Origin: Diaphorobacter sp. HDW4B
GTDB lineage: Bacteria > Pseudomonadota > Gammaproteobacteria > Burkholderiales > Burkholderiaceae_C
DNA: 64,000 nucleotides
NCBI RefSeq assembly: GCF_011305535.1
Contig: NZ_CP049906.1
Coordinates: 434,001-498,000 of the forward strand
Direction: 5' to 3'
Shown: positions 17,372 through 26,488 of the stretch, in pieces
How positions within the stretch are numbered: position 1 is the stretch's first letter
Layout: each line of letters starts with the position of its first letter
Notes under the pieces: generated by a model
What the model was told of the DNA's origin: nothing
What the model saw: only the letters and a program-made list of their open reading frames with translations
The model's database searches: none
Program-made: the position numbers and the translations under genes

Positions 17372-18460
17372 ATGAACGCCAAGAGCAATATCGACAAGAA
17401 CACCACGCAGCCGTCCGAGGCTGTACGCAAAGCCATTCAGGAAGCCAAGGAGCTTCCGATTCTGGATGTCGGTCCCTACCTCGCGGGCGTGCCCGGTGCG
17501 CTCGAGCAGTTGGGCGCCGATGTGCGCCACATCCAGGAAAATCTCGGCTTCTTCGCGATCATCAACCATGGCATTCCGCAGGAGTTGATCGACGAATCGT
17601 TCCGCCAGACGGCGCAGCTGTTCGAGATTCCGATGGACGAAAAGCTCAAGCACCGCGTGGGCTACCACCATCAGGGCTATCTGCCGCCCAAGGCGTCGAT
17701 CCTGCAGTCCAAGGTCATTCAGGACAAGATTGCGGTGAACACCAAGAAGGACACCAACTCGGCGTGGCTGTTCATGCGCAATCGTGATGCGGATGACCCG
17801 AAGGTCAAGAACAACGTGCGCCATCGTGGTCTCAACCAATGGCCCGACAGCCTGCCGGATTTCAAGAAGACGCTCCACAACTATCAGACGTCCATGGAGA
17901 AGCTGGCCGTGAAGCTGATGCCCATCTACGCGCGTGCATTGGACCTGCGCGGGGACTACTTCGACAACATGTTCAAGGCGCCCGAGTACTACCAGCGCTG
18001 CGCTTACTACCATCCAGAAGAGAAGATGGAAGAAGGCCAGTACGCACTGGCTCCGCACTCCGATGGCAGCTTTCTCACGCTGCTGCCGATGACGCCCGTG
18101 CCCGGACTGCAGGTGATGACACCCGCCAAGGAATGGCTGAGCGTGCGCTACGTGAAGGACGCGTTGATCGTGAACACCGGCCAGGTGCTCAACCGCATGT
18201 CCAACGACCGCTTCATCGCCACACCGCACCGCGTGGTCAACCCGCCGCACAAACGCTACGCGCTCACGTTCTTCTTCTACCCGGATGACGATGCCAGCGT
18301 TGCGCCCATCCCCGAATGCGTGGCGCCAGGCGAGCAGCCGAAGTACGACTCGCGCTCGTTCTACGAGTTCTTCGTGCCCTATCTGGACGATCTCTACCAC
18401 TACAACGACAAGGAGTTCATGAAGGAGGTGGAGCCAGAGCGCGCTGCCATGCAGAGCTGA
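17372..18460 (+). CDS. Isopenicillin-N-synthase-like 2OG-Fe(II)-type oxygenase
   Basis: This 362-residue non-haem iron enzyme has a DIOX_N domain (GFFAIINHGIP at about 59-69) and a C-terminal jelly roll. Iron ligands are visible: His229 and Asp231 in APHSDGSF and His286 in ATPHRVVN. Arg295 in HKRYALTF takes the place of the 2-oxoglutarate-binding RxS arginine, with Ala instead of Ser two residues on. The start has AGGAGA 8 bases upstream. It probably hydroxylates or oxidatively trims a substrate whose product is passed to the aldehyde dehydrogenase and SDR that follow (inference). Confidence 0.88.
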   Translation: MNAKSNIDKNTTQPSEAVRKAIQEAKELPILDVGPYLAGVPGALEQLGADVRHIQENLGFFAIINHGIPQELIDESFRQTAQLFEIPMDEKLKHRVGYHHQGYLPPKASILQSKVIQDKIAVNTKKDTNSAWLFMRNRDADDPKVKNNVRHRGLNQWPDSLPDFKKTLHNYQTSMEKLAVKLMPIYARALDLRGDYFDNMFKAPEYYQRCAYYHPEEKMEEGQYALAPHSDGSFLTLLPMTPVPGLQVMTPAKEWLSVRYVKDALIVNTGQVLNRMSNDRFIATPHRVVNPPHKRYALTFFFYPDDDASVAPIPECVAPGEQPKYDSRSFYEFFVPYLDDLYHYNDKEFMKEVEPERAAMQS

Positions 18461-18571
18461 GCTGGATGAGAGTCGCTGCCGCGTGAGGGAGCCCCACTGC
18501 GTCGCTTTTCAGCATGGCCGACGTTGGTGGTGATTGCACGCGGCAGCCCATCGGATTTGCAGGGAGTCAAT

Positions 18572-20011
18572 GTGAAGAAGAGTCAGTTGCTTATTGACGG
18601 TCAATGGGTGGATGCGCTTGCAGGAGAGACGATCGATGTGATCGACCCTTGCACGGCCATTCCTTTTGGAACGATTGCGCGTGGACAGGTGCAGGATGTG
18701 GACCGCGCGGTCAAAGCCGCACAAGGCGCGCTTGACGGTGCCTGGGGCCGCATGACGGCGACCGAGCGCGGGCGGATTCTGCAGCGCCTCGCGCAGATCA
18801 TCGTGGCCAACGGCGAGGAGCTTGCGCAGCTCGAAGCGCGCGACACCGGCAAGCCCATGAGCGTGGCGCGTGCCGACGCGGCTGCCGTGGCGCGCTATTT
18901 TGAATTCTATGGAGGCGCTGCCGACAAGATTCACGGGCAGACCATTCCTTATCTCAACGGCTACAACGTGAGCGTGGTGCGCGTGCCGCATGGCGTGACC
19001 GGGCACATCATTCCGTGGAACTATCCGGCGCAGATGATGGGCCGCACGCTGGCACCGGCGCTGGCCATGGGCAATGCTGCGGTGGTCAAGCCGTCTGAGG
19101 ACGCGTGCCTGTCCGCACTCAAACTGGCGGAACTGGCGATGGAGGCGGGGCTGCCGCCGGGCGCGCTCAACATCGTGACGGGTTATGGCGCAGAGGCCGG
19201 TGCGGCACTCACGGCCCATCCCGGCGTGAATTTCGTCACCTTCACCGGATCGCCCGAGGCGGGCATTCTGGTGCAGCAGGCCACGGCGCGCAACAACGTG
19301 CCCTGCGTGCTTGAACTCGGCGGCAAGTCGCCGCAGATCGTGTTCGAGGATGCCGATTTCGACAAGGCCATTCCCATCATCGTCAAGGCGATCTCGCAGA
19401 ACGCGGGCCAGACCTGCTCGGCGGGCAGTCGCCTGCTGATTCAGCAAAGCGTGTACGACGATGTGATCAAGGCCGTGGCCAAGCGCTTCTCGCAATTGCG
19501 CGTCGGCACCCCCGAGATGGACCTGGACTGCGGCCCGCTGATCAGCGCCAGGCAGCAGTCGCGCGTGCATGCCTTCATCCGCAATGCCGTGGAGCAGGGT
19601 ATTCCGTTGCTGGCGCAGGGCGAGCTGGCCGATGGCCTGTCGAACAAGGGCTTCTTCATCGCACCCGCGCTGTTCGGACAGGTGCCGCGCGACACGCGCA
19701 TTGCCACGCAGGAGATCTTCGGTCCTGTGCTTTCGGCGATTCCGTTCTTCAACGAAGAGGATGCGATCCAGCTGGCCAACGCGACCGAATTCGGTCTGGT
19801 CGCAGGCGTGTGGACCGAGAACGGCAGCCGTCAGTCACGAGTGGCGCAACGTGTGGCGAGCGGACAGGTATTCATCAACTGCTATGGCGCAGGAGGCGGC
19901 GTGGAGCTGCCTTTCGGTGGCGTCAAGAAGAGCGGCTATGGCCGCGAAAAGGGCTTTGTGGCGCTTGAGGAAATGAGCACCACCAAGACCATCGTCCAGC
20001 ATTTCGAGTAA
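18572..20011 (+). CDS. NAD(P)-dependent aldehyde dehydrogenase
   Basis: This 479-residue ALDH oxidises an aldehyde to its acid. The catalytic Glu248 is in LELGGKS and the nucleophile Cys282 in NAGQTCSAGS. The segments IIPWNYPAQM and FGGVKKSGYGREKG are also typical. A GTG with AGGGAG five bases upstream gives the standard ALDH N-terminus (LLIDGQWVDA). In-frame codons up to 48 bases earlier add no family sequence. It sits between the iron oxygenase and an SDR, as expected for stepwise oxidation of a side chain. The substrate is unknown. Confidence 0.92.
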   Translation: MKKSQLLIDGQWVDALAGETIDVIDPCTAIPFGTIARGQVQDVDRAVKAAQGALDGAWGRMTATERGRILQRLAQIIVANGEELAQLEARDTGKPMSVARADAAAVARYFEFYGGAADKIHGQTIPYLNGYNVSVVRVPHGVTGHIIPWNYPAQMMGRTLAPALAMGNAAVVKPSEDACLSALKLAELAMEAGLPPGALNIVTGYGAEAGAALTAHPGVNFVTFTGSPEAGILVQQATARNNVPCVLELGGKSPQIVFEDADFDKAIPIIVKAISQNAGQTCSAGSRLLIQQSVYDDVIKAVAKRFSQLRVGTPEMDLDCGPLISARQQSRVHAFIRNAVEQGIPLLAQGELADGLSNKGFFIAPALFGQVPRDTRIATQEIFGPVLSAIPFFNEEDAIQLANATEFGLVAGVWTENGSRQSRVAQRVASGQVFINCYGAGGGVELPFGGVKKSGYGREKGFVALEEMSTTKTIVQHFE

Positions 20012-20052
20012 GCAACAAGCATCACCACAGATCACCACAGGAGACACCCATC

Positions 20053-20805
20053 ATGACAGCACTGAACAACAAGACAGCCATCATCACCGGCGCAGGCAGC
20101 GGCTTCGGCGCAGCCATCGCCAAAGCCTACGTGGCGCAAGGTGCCAAGGTGGTGCTGGCCGATCTGCGACTGGATGCCGCGCAGGCCGTGGCTGCGGAAC
20201 TCGGCAAGAACGCACTGGCCGTGGCCTGCGACGTCAGCCGCGCCGATCAAGTGAAGGCCATGGTCAAGCAATGTGTGGAGCACTTCGGCGCACCGAACAT
20301 CGTGGTCAACAACGCAGGCACCACGCACCGCAACCAGTCCATGCTCGAAGTGGACGAGGCCACGTTCGACCGCGTCTTCAACGTCAACGTGAAGTCCATC
20401 TACCACATGACCCGCGCGGTGGTGCCGCTGATGCAGGCCGCCAAGGACGGCGTGATCATCAACATCGGCTCGGTAGGCAGCATCCGTCCACGCCCGGGCC
20501 TGACTTGGTACAACAGCTCCAAGGGAGCGGTCAAAGTGATGACCAAGTCCATGGCCGTCGAGCTGGCACCCGACGGCATCCGCGTGAATCTGATTGCTCC
20601 CGTCATGTCCCCCACAGGCTTGCTGCAGGACTTCATGGGCGTGGCGGACACGGCCGAAAATCGAGCGAAATTCGTCTCCACGATTCCGCTTGGCCGCATG
20701 TGCGACGCGATGGACGTGGCCAATGCGGCCGTGTTCCTGGCGAGTGCACAGGCGCAGTTCCTGACAGGGGTGGAACTGCCTGTGGATGGAGGCCGCTCGA
20801 TCTGA
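20053..20805 (+). CDS. Short-chain dehydrogenase/reductase
   Basis: This 250-residue classical SDR has the cofactor motif TGAGSGFG at residues 12-19, NNAG near 90, and the catalytic Tyr153-x3-Lys157 (YNSSK). ADLR after the second strand suggests NAD(H) preference. AGGAGA lies 8 bases before the ATG. It ends the long catabolic operon and is followed by a strong hairpin terminator. It probably interconverts a hydroxy and keto acid or alcohol and aldehyde of the pathway. Confidence 0.92.
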   Translation: MTALNNKTAIITGAGSGFGAAIAKAYVAQGAKVVLADLRLDAAQAVAAELGKNALAVACDVSRADQVKAMVKQCVEHFGAPNIVVNNAGTTHRNQSMLEVDEATFDRVFNVNVKSIYHMTRAVVPLMQAAKDGVIINIGSVGSIRPRPGLTWYNSSKGAVKVMTKSMAVELAPDGIRVNLIAPVMSPTGLLQDFMGVADTAENRAKFVSTIPLGRMCDAMDVANAAVFLASAQAQFLTGVELPVDGGRSI

Positions 20806-20846
20806 GGGCGATGCGTTTCGGCTGATTCGGATTGAACTGTAGTTGC

Positions 20847-20885
20847 CCCTGCTGGCGGATGGTGTCTGCCAGCAGGGTACTTTTT
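20847..20885 (+). terminator. Rho-independent terminator
   Basis: CCCTGCTGGC pairs perfectly with GCCAGCAGGG across an 11-base loop, followed by TAC and five T. It ends the rightward operon whose last gene is the SDR, 41 bases after the stop. Confidence 0.85.
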
Positions 20886-20956
20886 GGTTAGCGGATCAAT
20901 CTTTTTTTTCGCTGCGCATGGCCCTGACTTGCTTGTCGGCGACTACTGCTGGCTGC

Positions 20957-21968
20957 TTACAGCTTCACATCCGTCCCAGCCAACACCTTCCCCACGCGCT
21001 CGTAATCCGCCACCAGTTCGGCATGCAGTGCTGCGGAGTCGCGCAGGCTGCTGGTTTCGAATCCGGCGTTGGTGATCGTGTTCTTGAACGTGGGGTCGTT
21101 CAGTGCGGCATGAACTTGCTGGTGAATCTGTTGCTGCAGATGGGCGGGCATGGTGCTGCTGGCCCACAGGCCCATCCAGCCGGTATAGGTGAGTTCGGGC
21201 TGGCCGAGTTCCTTGAAGGTCGGCACCTCGGGTAGCAGGGGCGAGCGCTGAGGTGAGGAGATGGCGATGGCTTTGATCTTGCCTGTGCGGATGAAGGGCA
21301 GGGAGGTGGCGAGGCCATCGAACATCAGTGGGATGTGACCGCCCATCACGTCGTTGAGCGCGGGTGTGGAGCCTTTGTAGCCCACATGGGTCAGTTTCGC
21401 GCCCGAGCAGCAGTCCGGCGACGTGCGACATGGTGCCGGGGCTGTAGGAGGCGTAGCTCAAGCCTTCAGTCCTGGACTTGGAAAGATCGATCACGTCCTT
21501 GAGGCTTTTCACCGGCAGGTCGGGCGCGGTGACCAGCACCAGTCCGCCGCGCGAGAGCTGGGCCAGCGGGACGATGGCTTTGCGCATGTCTTGGCGCATC
21601 TTGACGATGTGCGGGATTTCGCTGACGAGGGAGCTCACGCCGACCATCAGCGTGAGGCCGTCCTGAGGCGCGGCCAGCAGGTCGTTCACCGCGATCACAC
21701 CGGCTGCGCCGGGTTTGTTGTCCACGATGAAGGCTTGCTTGGTGCTGCGGTTGAGCGCCTCGCTGAGTGCCTCGCTGAGTGCGCGAGCCACCACGTCCGC
21801 ATTGGCTCCGGCTGGGCCCGCCACCACCAGACGCACGGGTTTGCTCGGCCAGTTTGCTGTTGTGCTGGTCTGGGCAAAAGCGGGCAATCCCAGGCTGCTG
21901 AAAGCCAGCGCGGAGCTTGTGCGCAGGAGGCTTCGACGGGTCAACCGGTTGTTGTCTTTTGTATTCAT
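20957..21968 (-). pseudogene. Frameshifted Bug/TctC-family receptor
   Basis: The N-terminal part (signal with TRRSLLR, Tat-like, then ANWPSKPVRLVVAGPAGA) reads in one frame to about SHVAGLLLG. The rest (HVGYKGSTPALNDVMGG to the end) reads in another. Comparison with the paralogue at 38802-39794 shows about four codons missing at the junction (near 21385-21400), so a small deletion of about 11 bases rather than a single-base error explains the shift. The gene also carries a 12-base tandem duplication at 21757-21780 that repeats SEAL. The product is probably non-functional. It is divergent from an AraC regulator, as live Bug genes often are. Confidence 0.85.
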
Positions 21969-22073
21969 GGTGGTATCGAGTCGGAGTGGGGGTCGGTAAG
22001 AAAAATGGTGGATGGTTCAAAGACCTTCGAGCGTTGAATGTAGAGAAATGGCGTTAATATTTTTCTCTTTGCA

Positions 22074-22099
22074 CGCCAAGTTTTTTGCTTTATGCGCCA
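22074..22099. promoter_or_regulatory. Direct-repeat operator for AraC-type regulator
   Basis: Two copies of CGCCA start at 22074 and 22095, exactly 21 bases apart. This is the usual two-turn spacing of AraC-family half-sites. An inverted AAATGGCG lies at 22046. They are in the intergenic region between the disrupted Bug gene and the AraC gene at 22170. Assignment is inference from spacing. Confidence 0.45.
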
Positions 22100-22169
22100 T
22101 TTGGTGTAAACCCTGATTAGCATCAAAGAGATAAAAATCAAGACTTCGCCGGGTGTTTTGGGTGTTGAT

Positions 22170-23174
22170 ATGGATACGCTGGTTAGAACGGTGACCCTGA
22201 ACGGGTTCTTGAATGTGTGCACTTCGCACGGATTGAATGCGCACGCCCTGCTGGGCAAGGTGGGGCTGGATGCCAGCGCGCTGGTGGATGTGGAGCGCCA
22301 CATTTCTGCGGAGGCGTTTTGCCGTCTGCTGGATCTGGCCGCTGTGGAGGCGCGCTGCCCGTCCTTTGGCATACAGATGGCGATGAATCGCGCGATGCTG
22401 GACTTCGGCATTCTGGGCGTGATGATGCGCCACAAGCCTTGTCTGCGTGACATGCTGCAGGTGGCGATCGATTACCAGCGCCTGCTCAATGCCGCCACGG
22501 CGCAGTCGCTTGAAACTTCGAGCGAGCTGAGCATTCTTCGCTTCGAGCTGCTGGTGAACACGCAGGTGCCACAGACCCAAGCCTCCGAGCTGGTGGCGGG
22601 CGTGCAGATGCGCATCTGCCAGTCGGTGCTGGGCGAGGCATGGTCGCCACGCGAGGTGCATTTCATGCACGCCGCGCCTCAGGAGCTGTTTCAGCACAAG
22701 AAGGTGTTCGGCTGCCCGATTCTGTTTGGTTCGGAATTCAACGGCCTGGTGCTCAAGACCAGCGACCTGAGCGTGCCCAATCCTGTGGCCGACCCCGAAC
22801 TGGTGCGTTATGCCGAGAGCGTGCTGCTGCCGATGAAGGCGCTGGGCGAGAACTCGTTGCTGCAGGAAGTGCGCAAGAACATCTACATGTTGATGCCGCT
22901 GGAGCAGGCGCGCATCGAACGCGTGGCCGAGCAGATGCACACCAGCACGCGCACGCTGCAACGCCAGCTTGACCAGAGCGGCACGAGCTTTTCCGAGCTG
23001 CTCGACAACGTGCGCCGCAATCTGGTGCTGCGCTACATGAGCAATAGCCGCTACACCATCGGCCAGGTGGCGTCGCTCACGGGTTACTCCAGACAGGCGT
23101 CTTTCACGCGCTGGTTCCAGATGAGCTTCGGCATGAGTCCGCGGGAATGGCGGCGGGGCGGGTTGGTTTCCTAG
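22170..23174 (+). CDS. AraC-family regulator (OruR/ArgR-like)
   Basis: This 334-residue regulator has an Arabinose_bd-type N-terminal domain (about 1-220) and an AraC DNA-binding domain at the C-terminus. Both helix-turn-helices are visible: RVAEQMHTSTRTLQRQL, and TIGQVASLTGYSRQASFTRW ending in FGMSPREWRR. The ATG is used; a TTG twelve bases earlier is also in frame. It is divergent from the frameshifted receptor gene, so its target may have decayed. It resembles the regulator at 41135-42115, which also faces a Bug-containing operon. Confidence 0.88.
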   Translation: MDTLVRTVTLNGFLNVCTSHGLNAHALLGKVGLDASALVDVERHISAEAFCRLLDLAAVEARCPSFGIQMAMNRAMLDFGILGVMMRHKPCLRDMLQVAIDYQRLLNAATAQSLETSSELSILRFELLVNTQVPQTQASELVAGVQMRICQSVLGEAWSPREVHFMHAAPQELFQHKKVFGCPILFGSEFNGLVLKTSDLSVPNPVADPELVRYAESVLLPMKALGENSLLQEVRKNIYMLMPLEQARIERVAEQMHTSTRTLQRQLDQSGTSFSELLDNVRRNLVLRYMSNSRYTIGQVASLTGYSRQASFTRWFQMSFGMSPREWRRGGLVS

Positions 23175-23373
23175 GTTGTGATTCCGCAGGTGGAGCAGTT
23201 GTGAGCCAACTTTCTTTCATGGATTCCATTTGGAGAGGTCTTCAGGCTGCATTCCGTATGTTGGTTGATACCCCACGTTGAATTATTGGTGTCTTGCGCC
23301 TATTCCGAGAAATCGAAATTCGATGTTTGGAGGTAGCATTTGGTAGCATGTCTTCTTCATCTATGGAGGGGAT

Positions 23374-24474
23374 ATGGAGTTTCTTGAAAGCTTGAATGCG
23401 CTGGCGGCCAAGGTTCGGCAGCAGGGTTCGTCCATCGCCACGGAGGAGGCAACGAAGAACGCGTTTGTGATGCCGTTCATCAAGAACGTGCTTGGGTACG
23501 ATGTTTTTGACCCTCAAGAGGTGGTCCCGGAGTACGTCTGCGACATCGGGACCAAAAAAGGCGAAAAGATCGACTACGCCATTCTCAAGGATGGGCAAAT
23601 CCAGATGCTCATTGAATGCAAGAAGATTGGCGAGCCGCTCAACGTCAATCATGCGAGTCAGCTGTTCAGATACTTTCATGTGACAACGGCACGGATTTCC
23701 ATTCTGACGAACGGTCAGGTCTACAAGTTTTTCACGGATCTGGATGCACCTAACAAGATGGACGAAAAGCCATTCTTGGAGCTGGACTTGCTGGACGTGG
23801 ACGAGCACTCAGTGCCGGAACTCAACAAGCTGACGAAGTCCACATTCGACGTGGAGTCCATCATCAGTGCGGCAGGTGAACTGAAGTACATCGGGCAGAT
23901 CAAGCGCGAGATTGCAGCGCAGTTTGCTGCGCCTGGCGATGAATTCCTCCGCTTCTTCATCACGCGGGTGTACGACGGCACGATCACGGCAAAAGTGCGA
24001 GAGCAATTTCAGCCGCTTTTGGAGAAGGCGATCAGCCAGTACACGGCCGACTTGGTGAATGACCGTTTGAAGTCAGCCATCACAGGTGTGAGTGCAACGA
24101 TGCCCATCGTGATCAGCACACCGAGCCCTGTCACTGCAACTGTGTCAGTCGAGCCTACAACCGGCGTCGATGATGAAGAGGTCCGAGTGGTGACGACCGA
24201 GGAGGAGATGGAGGGCTACTTCATCGTGAAGTCGATCATTCGTCCGGTCGTCGAGTCAAGTCGAATTGGGCACCGCGATACGCAAAGCTACTTCGGGATT
24301 TTGTTGGACGACAACAATCGCAAGCCAGTTTGCCGCCTGCACTTCAATCGGGGGCAGAAGTATCTTGGAATACTCGATCAAGACAAGAAGGAAACGCGGC
24401 ATCCGATTTCAAACCTCGATGAGATCTATGGATTCTCCGAGGCGTTGATCGATGCAACAAAACGGGTGGCGTAA
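23374..24474 (+). CDS. Stand-alone type I restriction HsdR-N-like nuclease-domain protein
   Basis: This 366-residue protein starts with an HsdR N-terminal-type PD-(D/E)xK nuclease fold: Asp67 in EKIDYAIL and Glu81-x-Lys83 in LIECKK. No helicase domain follows. Instead there is a helical middle (about 150-240), an acidic linker and a C-terminal domain with FGILLDDNNRKPVCRLHF. No HsdM/HsdS genes are near. Proteins of this kind are widespread as solitary genes and of unknown role, with defence often suspected. GC content is lower than in the flanking catabolic genes, which suggests transfer. GGAGGGGAT precedes the ATG. Confidence 0.82.
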   Translation: MEFLESLNALAAKVRQQGSSIATEEATKNAFVMPFIKNVLGYDVFDPQEVVPEYVCDIGTKKGEKIDYAILKDGQIQMLIECKKIGEPLNVNHASQLFRYFHVTTARISILTNGQVYKFFTDLDAPNKMDEKPFLELDLLDVDEHSVPELNKLTKSTFDVESIISAAGELKYIGQIKREIAAQFAAPGDEFLRFFITRVYDGTITAKVREQFQPLLEKAISQYTADLVNDRLKSAITGVSATMPIVISTPSPVTATVSVEPTTGVDDEEVRVVTTEEEMEGYFIVKSIIRPVVESSRIGHRDTQSYFGILLDDNNRKPVCRLHFNRGQKYLGILDQDKKETRHPISNLDEIYGFSEALIDATKRVA

Positions 24475-24606
24475 GGTCGATTTTGTGTAGGCTGAGTTGC
24501 CGCGCCATTGAAATTCGTCCCCAAATTTCAGTTCGAATGACTGCAACAGATGGGGCAACGGAGGGTCACGCTTGCTGCGGCAAGCGCGGCAATGTGAACC
24601 TCTTGT

Positions 24607-24642
24607 AGCCCAGCGTCTTGACAGCGTCACAGACGCTGGGCT
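24607..24642 (-). terminator. Long perfect hairpin downstream of acyl-CoA dehydrogenase
   Basis: A 12-base arm, AGCCCAGCGTCT, pairs perfectly with AGACGCTGGGCT across a 12-base loop. It lies 55 bases past the acyl-CoA dehydrogenase stop (leftward). No T run follows, so it may stabilise the 3' end or act as a Rho-assisted terminator. The rest of the 24475-24697 gap shows no gene. Confidence 0.55.
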
Positions 24643-24697
24643 TGGAGTCCGTCGCTCCACATTTGGCGCAACGTACTGCCGGAAGCTGGGCAACTGA

Positions 24698-26488
24698 TCA
24701 GAACGCTTCCAACGGCAGTGCCAACACGCTGCCCGCGCCGTTGAGGATCGAGTCTCTCAGACCGGAAATGCGGGGCAGGATGTGCTCGGCGTAGAACTGG
24801 GCGGTGATCAGCTTGGCTTCCAGAAAGGATTCGTCTTCGCCCGCCTGCAGCAGTTCCTGCGCGATCACTACCGAGCGCGCCATCTGCCAACCCGCGATGA
24901 GGTAGCTGGTGATCATCAGATACGGCACGCTGCCCGCGAACACTTCGTTGGGCGATGCTTTGGCATTGCCCACGACGTAGTCCACGACTTCCAGAAATGT
25001 CTTGCGCGCCGATGCAAGGCGCTGCGCGATCGCGCGGGCAACGGCTGTGTCGCTTGCCAGCAGTTGCTGCTCGGTGGCTTCGATCTGCACTGCGATGGAG
25101 CGCGCGAGTTGGCCGCCATCGCGCACGGTCTTGCGTCCGACGAGGTCGTTGGCCTGAATGGCGGTCGTGCCTTCGTAGATCGGAAGAATGCGTGCATCGC
25201 GGTAGTGCTGTGCGGCTCCCGTTTCCTCGATGAAGCCCATGCCGCCATGCACTTGCACGCCAAGGCTTGCGACTTCGACGCTGGTTTCGGTGCAGTAAGT
25301 CTTGACCAGCGGAACCAGGAAGTCGTAGAACGCGTGGGCCTGCGCGGCCGCTGCGGCGTCGGGGTTGTGGTGGGCATTGTCGGCGGCTCCTGCGGCTGTT
25401 GCAGCGAGTGCGCGGCCTGCTTCATTCAAGGCGCGCATGGTCATGAGCATGCGTCGTACATCGGGGTGGTGGACGATGGTGGCGCTGCCCTTGGCACTGC
25501 CATCGACCGGACGGCTTTGCACGCGATCCTTTGCGTAAGCGGTGGCGCGTTGATAAGCATGCTCGGCCACGCCAAGGCCCTGCAGGCCCACGGCATAGCG
25601 TGCGGCATTCATCATGATGAACATGTACTCGAGGCCGTGATTTTCTTCGCCGACCAGATAGCCGATGGCACCGCCGTTGTCGCCGTACTGCAGCACGCAG
25701 GTGGGCGATGCCTTGATGCCCATCTTGTGTTCGATGGACACGCATTGCACATCATTGCGTGCACCCAGCGAGCCATTGGCGTTCACCAGCAGCTTGGGCA
25801 CGATGAACAGGCTGATGCCCTTGACGCCGTCGGGCGCACCGGGCACGCGGGCGAGCACCAGATGCACGATGTTTTCCGCCATGTCGTGCTCACCCCAGGA
25901 GATGAAGATCTTGGTGCCGAACACCTTGTAGGTGCCATCGGCCTGCGCTTCGGCCTTGGTGCGGATCAGCGAGAGATCCGATCCGGCCTGTGGTTCGGTC
26001 AGGTTCATGGTGCCCGTCCATTGGCCTGCGACGAGCTTGTGCAGATAGGTCGCCTTGAGCTCATCGCTGCCTGCTGTGAGCAAGGCTTCGATGGCCCCGT
26101 CGGTGAGCACCGGGCACATGGCGAAGCTCAGATTCGAGCTGTTGAGCACCTCGACGCAGGCCGCAGCAATGGCGCGCGGAATGCCTTGGCCGCCGAACTC
26201 CGCCGGGTGCTGCAGACCCTGCCAACCACCTTCGGCGTACTGCACATAGGCCTGCTTGAAGCCGGGCGTTGCGGTCACTTTGCCGTCGTTCCAGGTGGAT
26301 GGCTGTGTGTCACCCAGAACGCCCAGCGGCGCAACGACGCCATCGCAAAAACGCGCGCATTCCTCCAGCACCGCCTGCGCCGTTTCGAGACCGTAGTCGC
26401 CCAATCCGGGCAGTTGGGCGATGTCGTCGATCCGGGCCAGATGGGCCAGATTGAAAAGCATGTCTTTGACGGGAGCGGAATATGTCAT
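24698..26488 (-). CDS. Acyl-CoA dehydrogenase (long form with C-terminal extension, DmdC/AcdA-like)
   Basis: This 596-residue flavoprotein oxidises an acyl-CoA to the enoyl-CoA. It has the N-terminal extension typical of the 3-methylmercaptopropionyl-CoA dehydrogenase-like group, the segment WTGTMNLTEPQAGSDLS (FAD/substrate region), YEGTTAIQANDLVGRK with its catalytic-type glutamate, and an ACDH_C-type tail. An AAGGAT ribosome site lies upstream. It is divergent, across a 589-base AT-rich gap, from the oxidoreductase operon. The same frame stays open for 43 codons after its TGA. Confidence 0.92.
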   Translation of the reverse strand: MTYSAPVKDMLFNLAHLARIDDIAQLPGLGDYGLETAQAVLEECARFCDGVVAPLGVLGDTQPSTWNDGKVTATPGFKQAYVQYAEGGWQGLQHPAEFGGQGIPRAIAAACVEVLNSSNLSFAMCPVLTDGAIEALLTAGSDELKATYLHKLVAGQWTGTMNLTEPQAGSDLSLIRTKAEAQADGTYKVFGTKIFISWGEHDMAENIVHLVLARVPGAPDGVKGISLFIVPKLLVNANGSLGARNDVQCVSIEHKMGIKASPTCVLQYGDNGGAIGYLVGEENHGLEYMFIMMNAARYAVGLQGLGVAEHAYQRATAYAKDRVQSRPVDGSAKGSATIVHHPDVRRMLMTMRALNEAGRALAATAAGAADNAHHNPDAAAAAQAHAFYDFLVPLVKTYCTETSVEVASLGVQVHGGMGFIEETGAAQHYRDARILPIYEGTTAIQANDLVGRKTVRDGGQLARSIAVQIEATEQQLLASDTAVARAIAQRLASARKTFLEVVDYVVGNAKASPNEVFAGSVPYLMITSYLIAGWQMARSVVIAQELLQAGEDESFLEAKLITAQFYAEHILPRISGLRDSILNGAGSVLALPLEAF

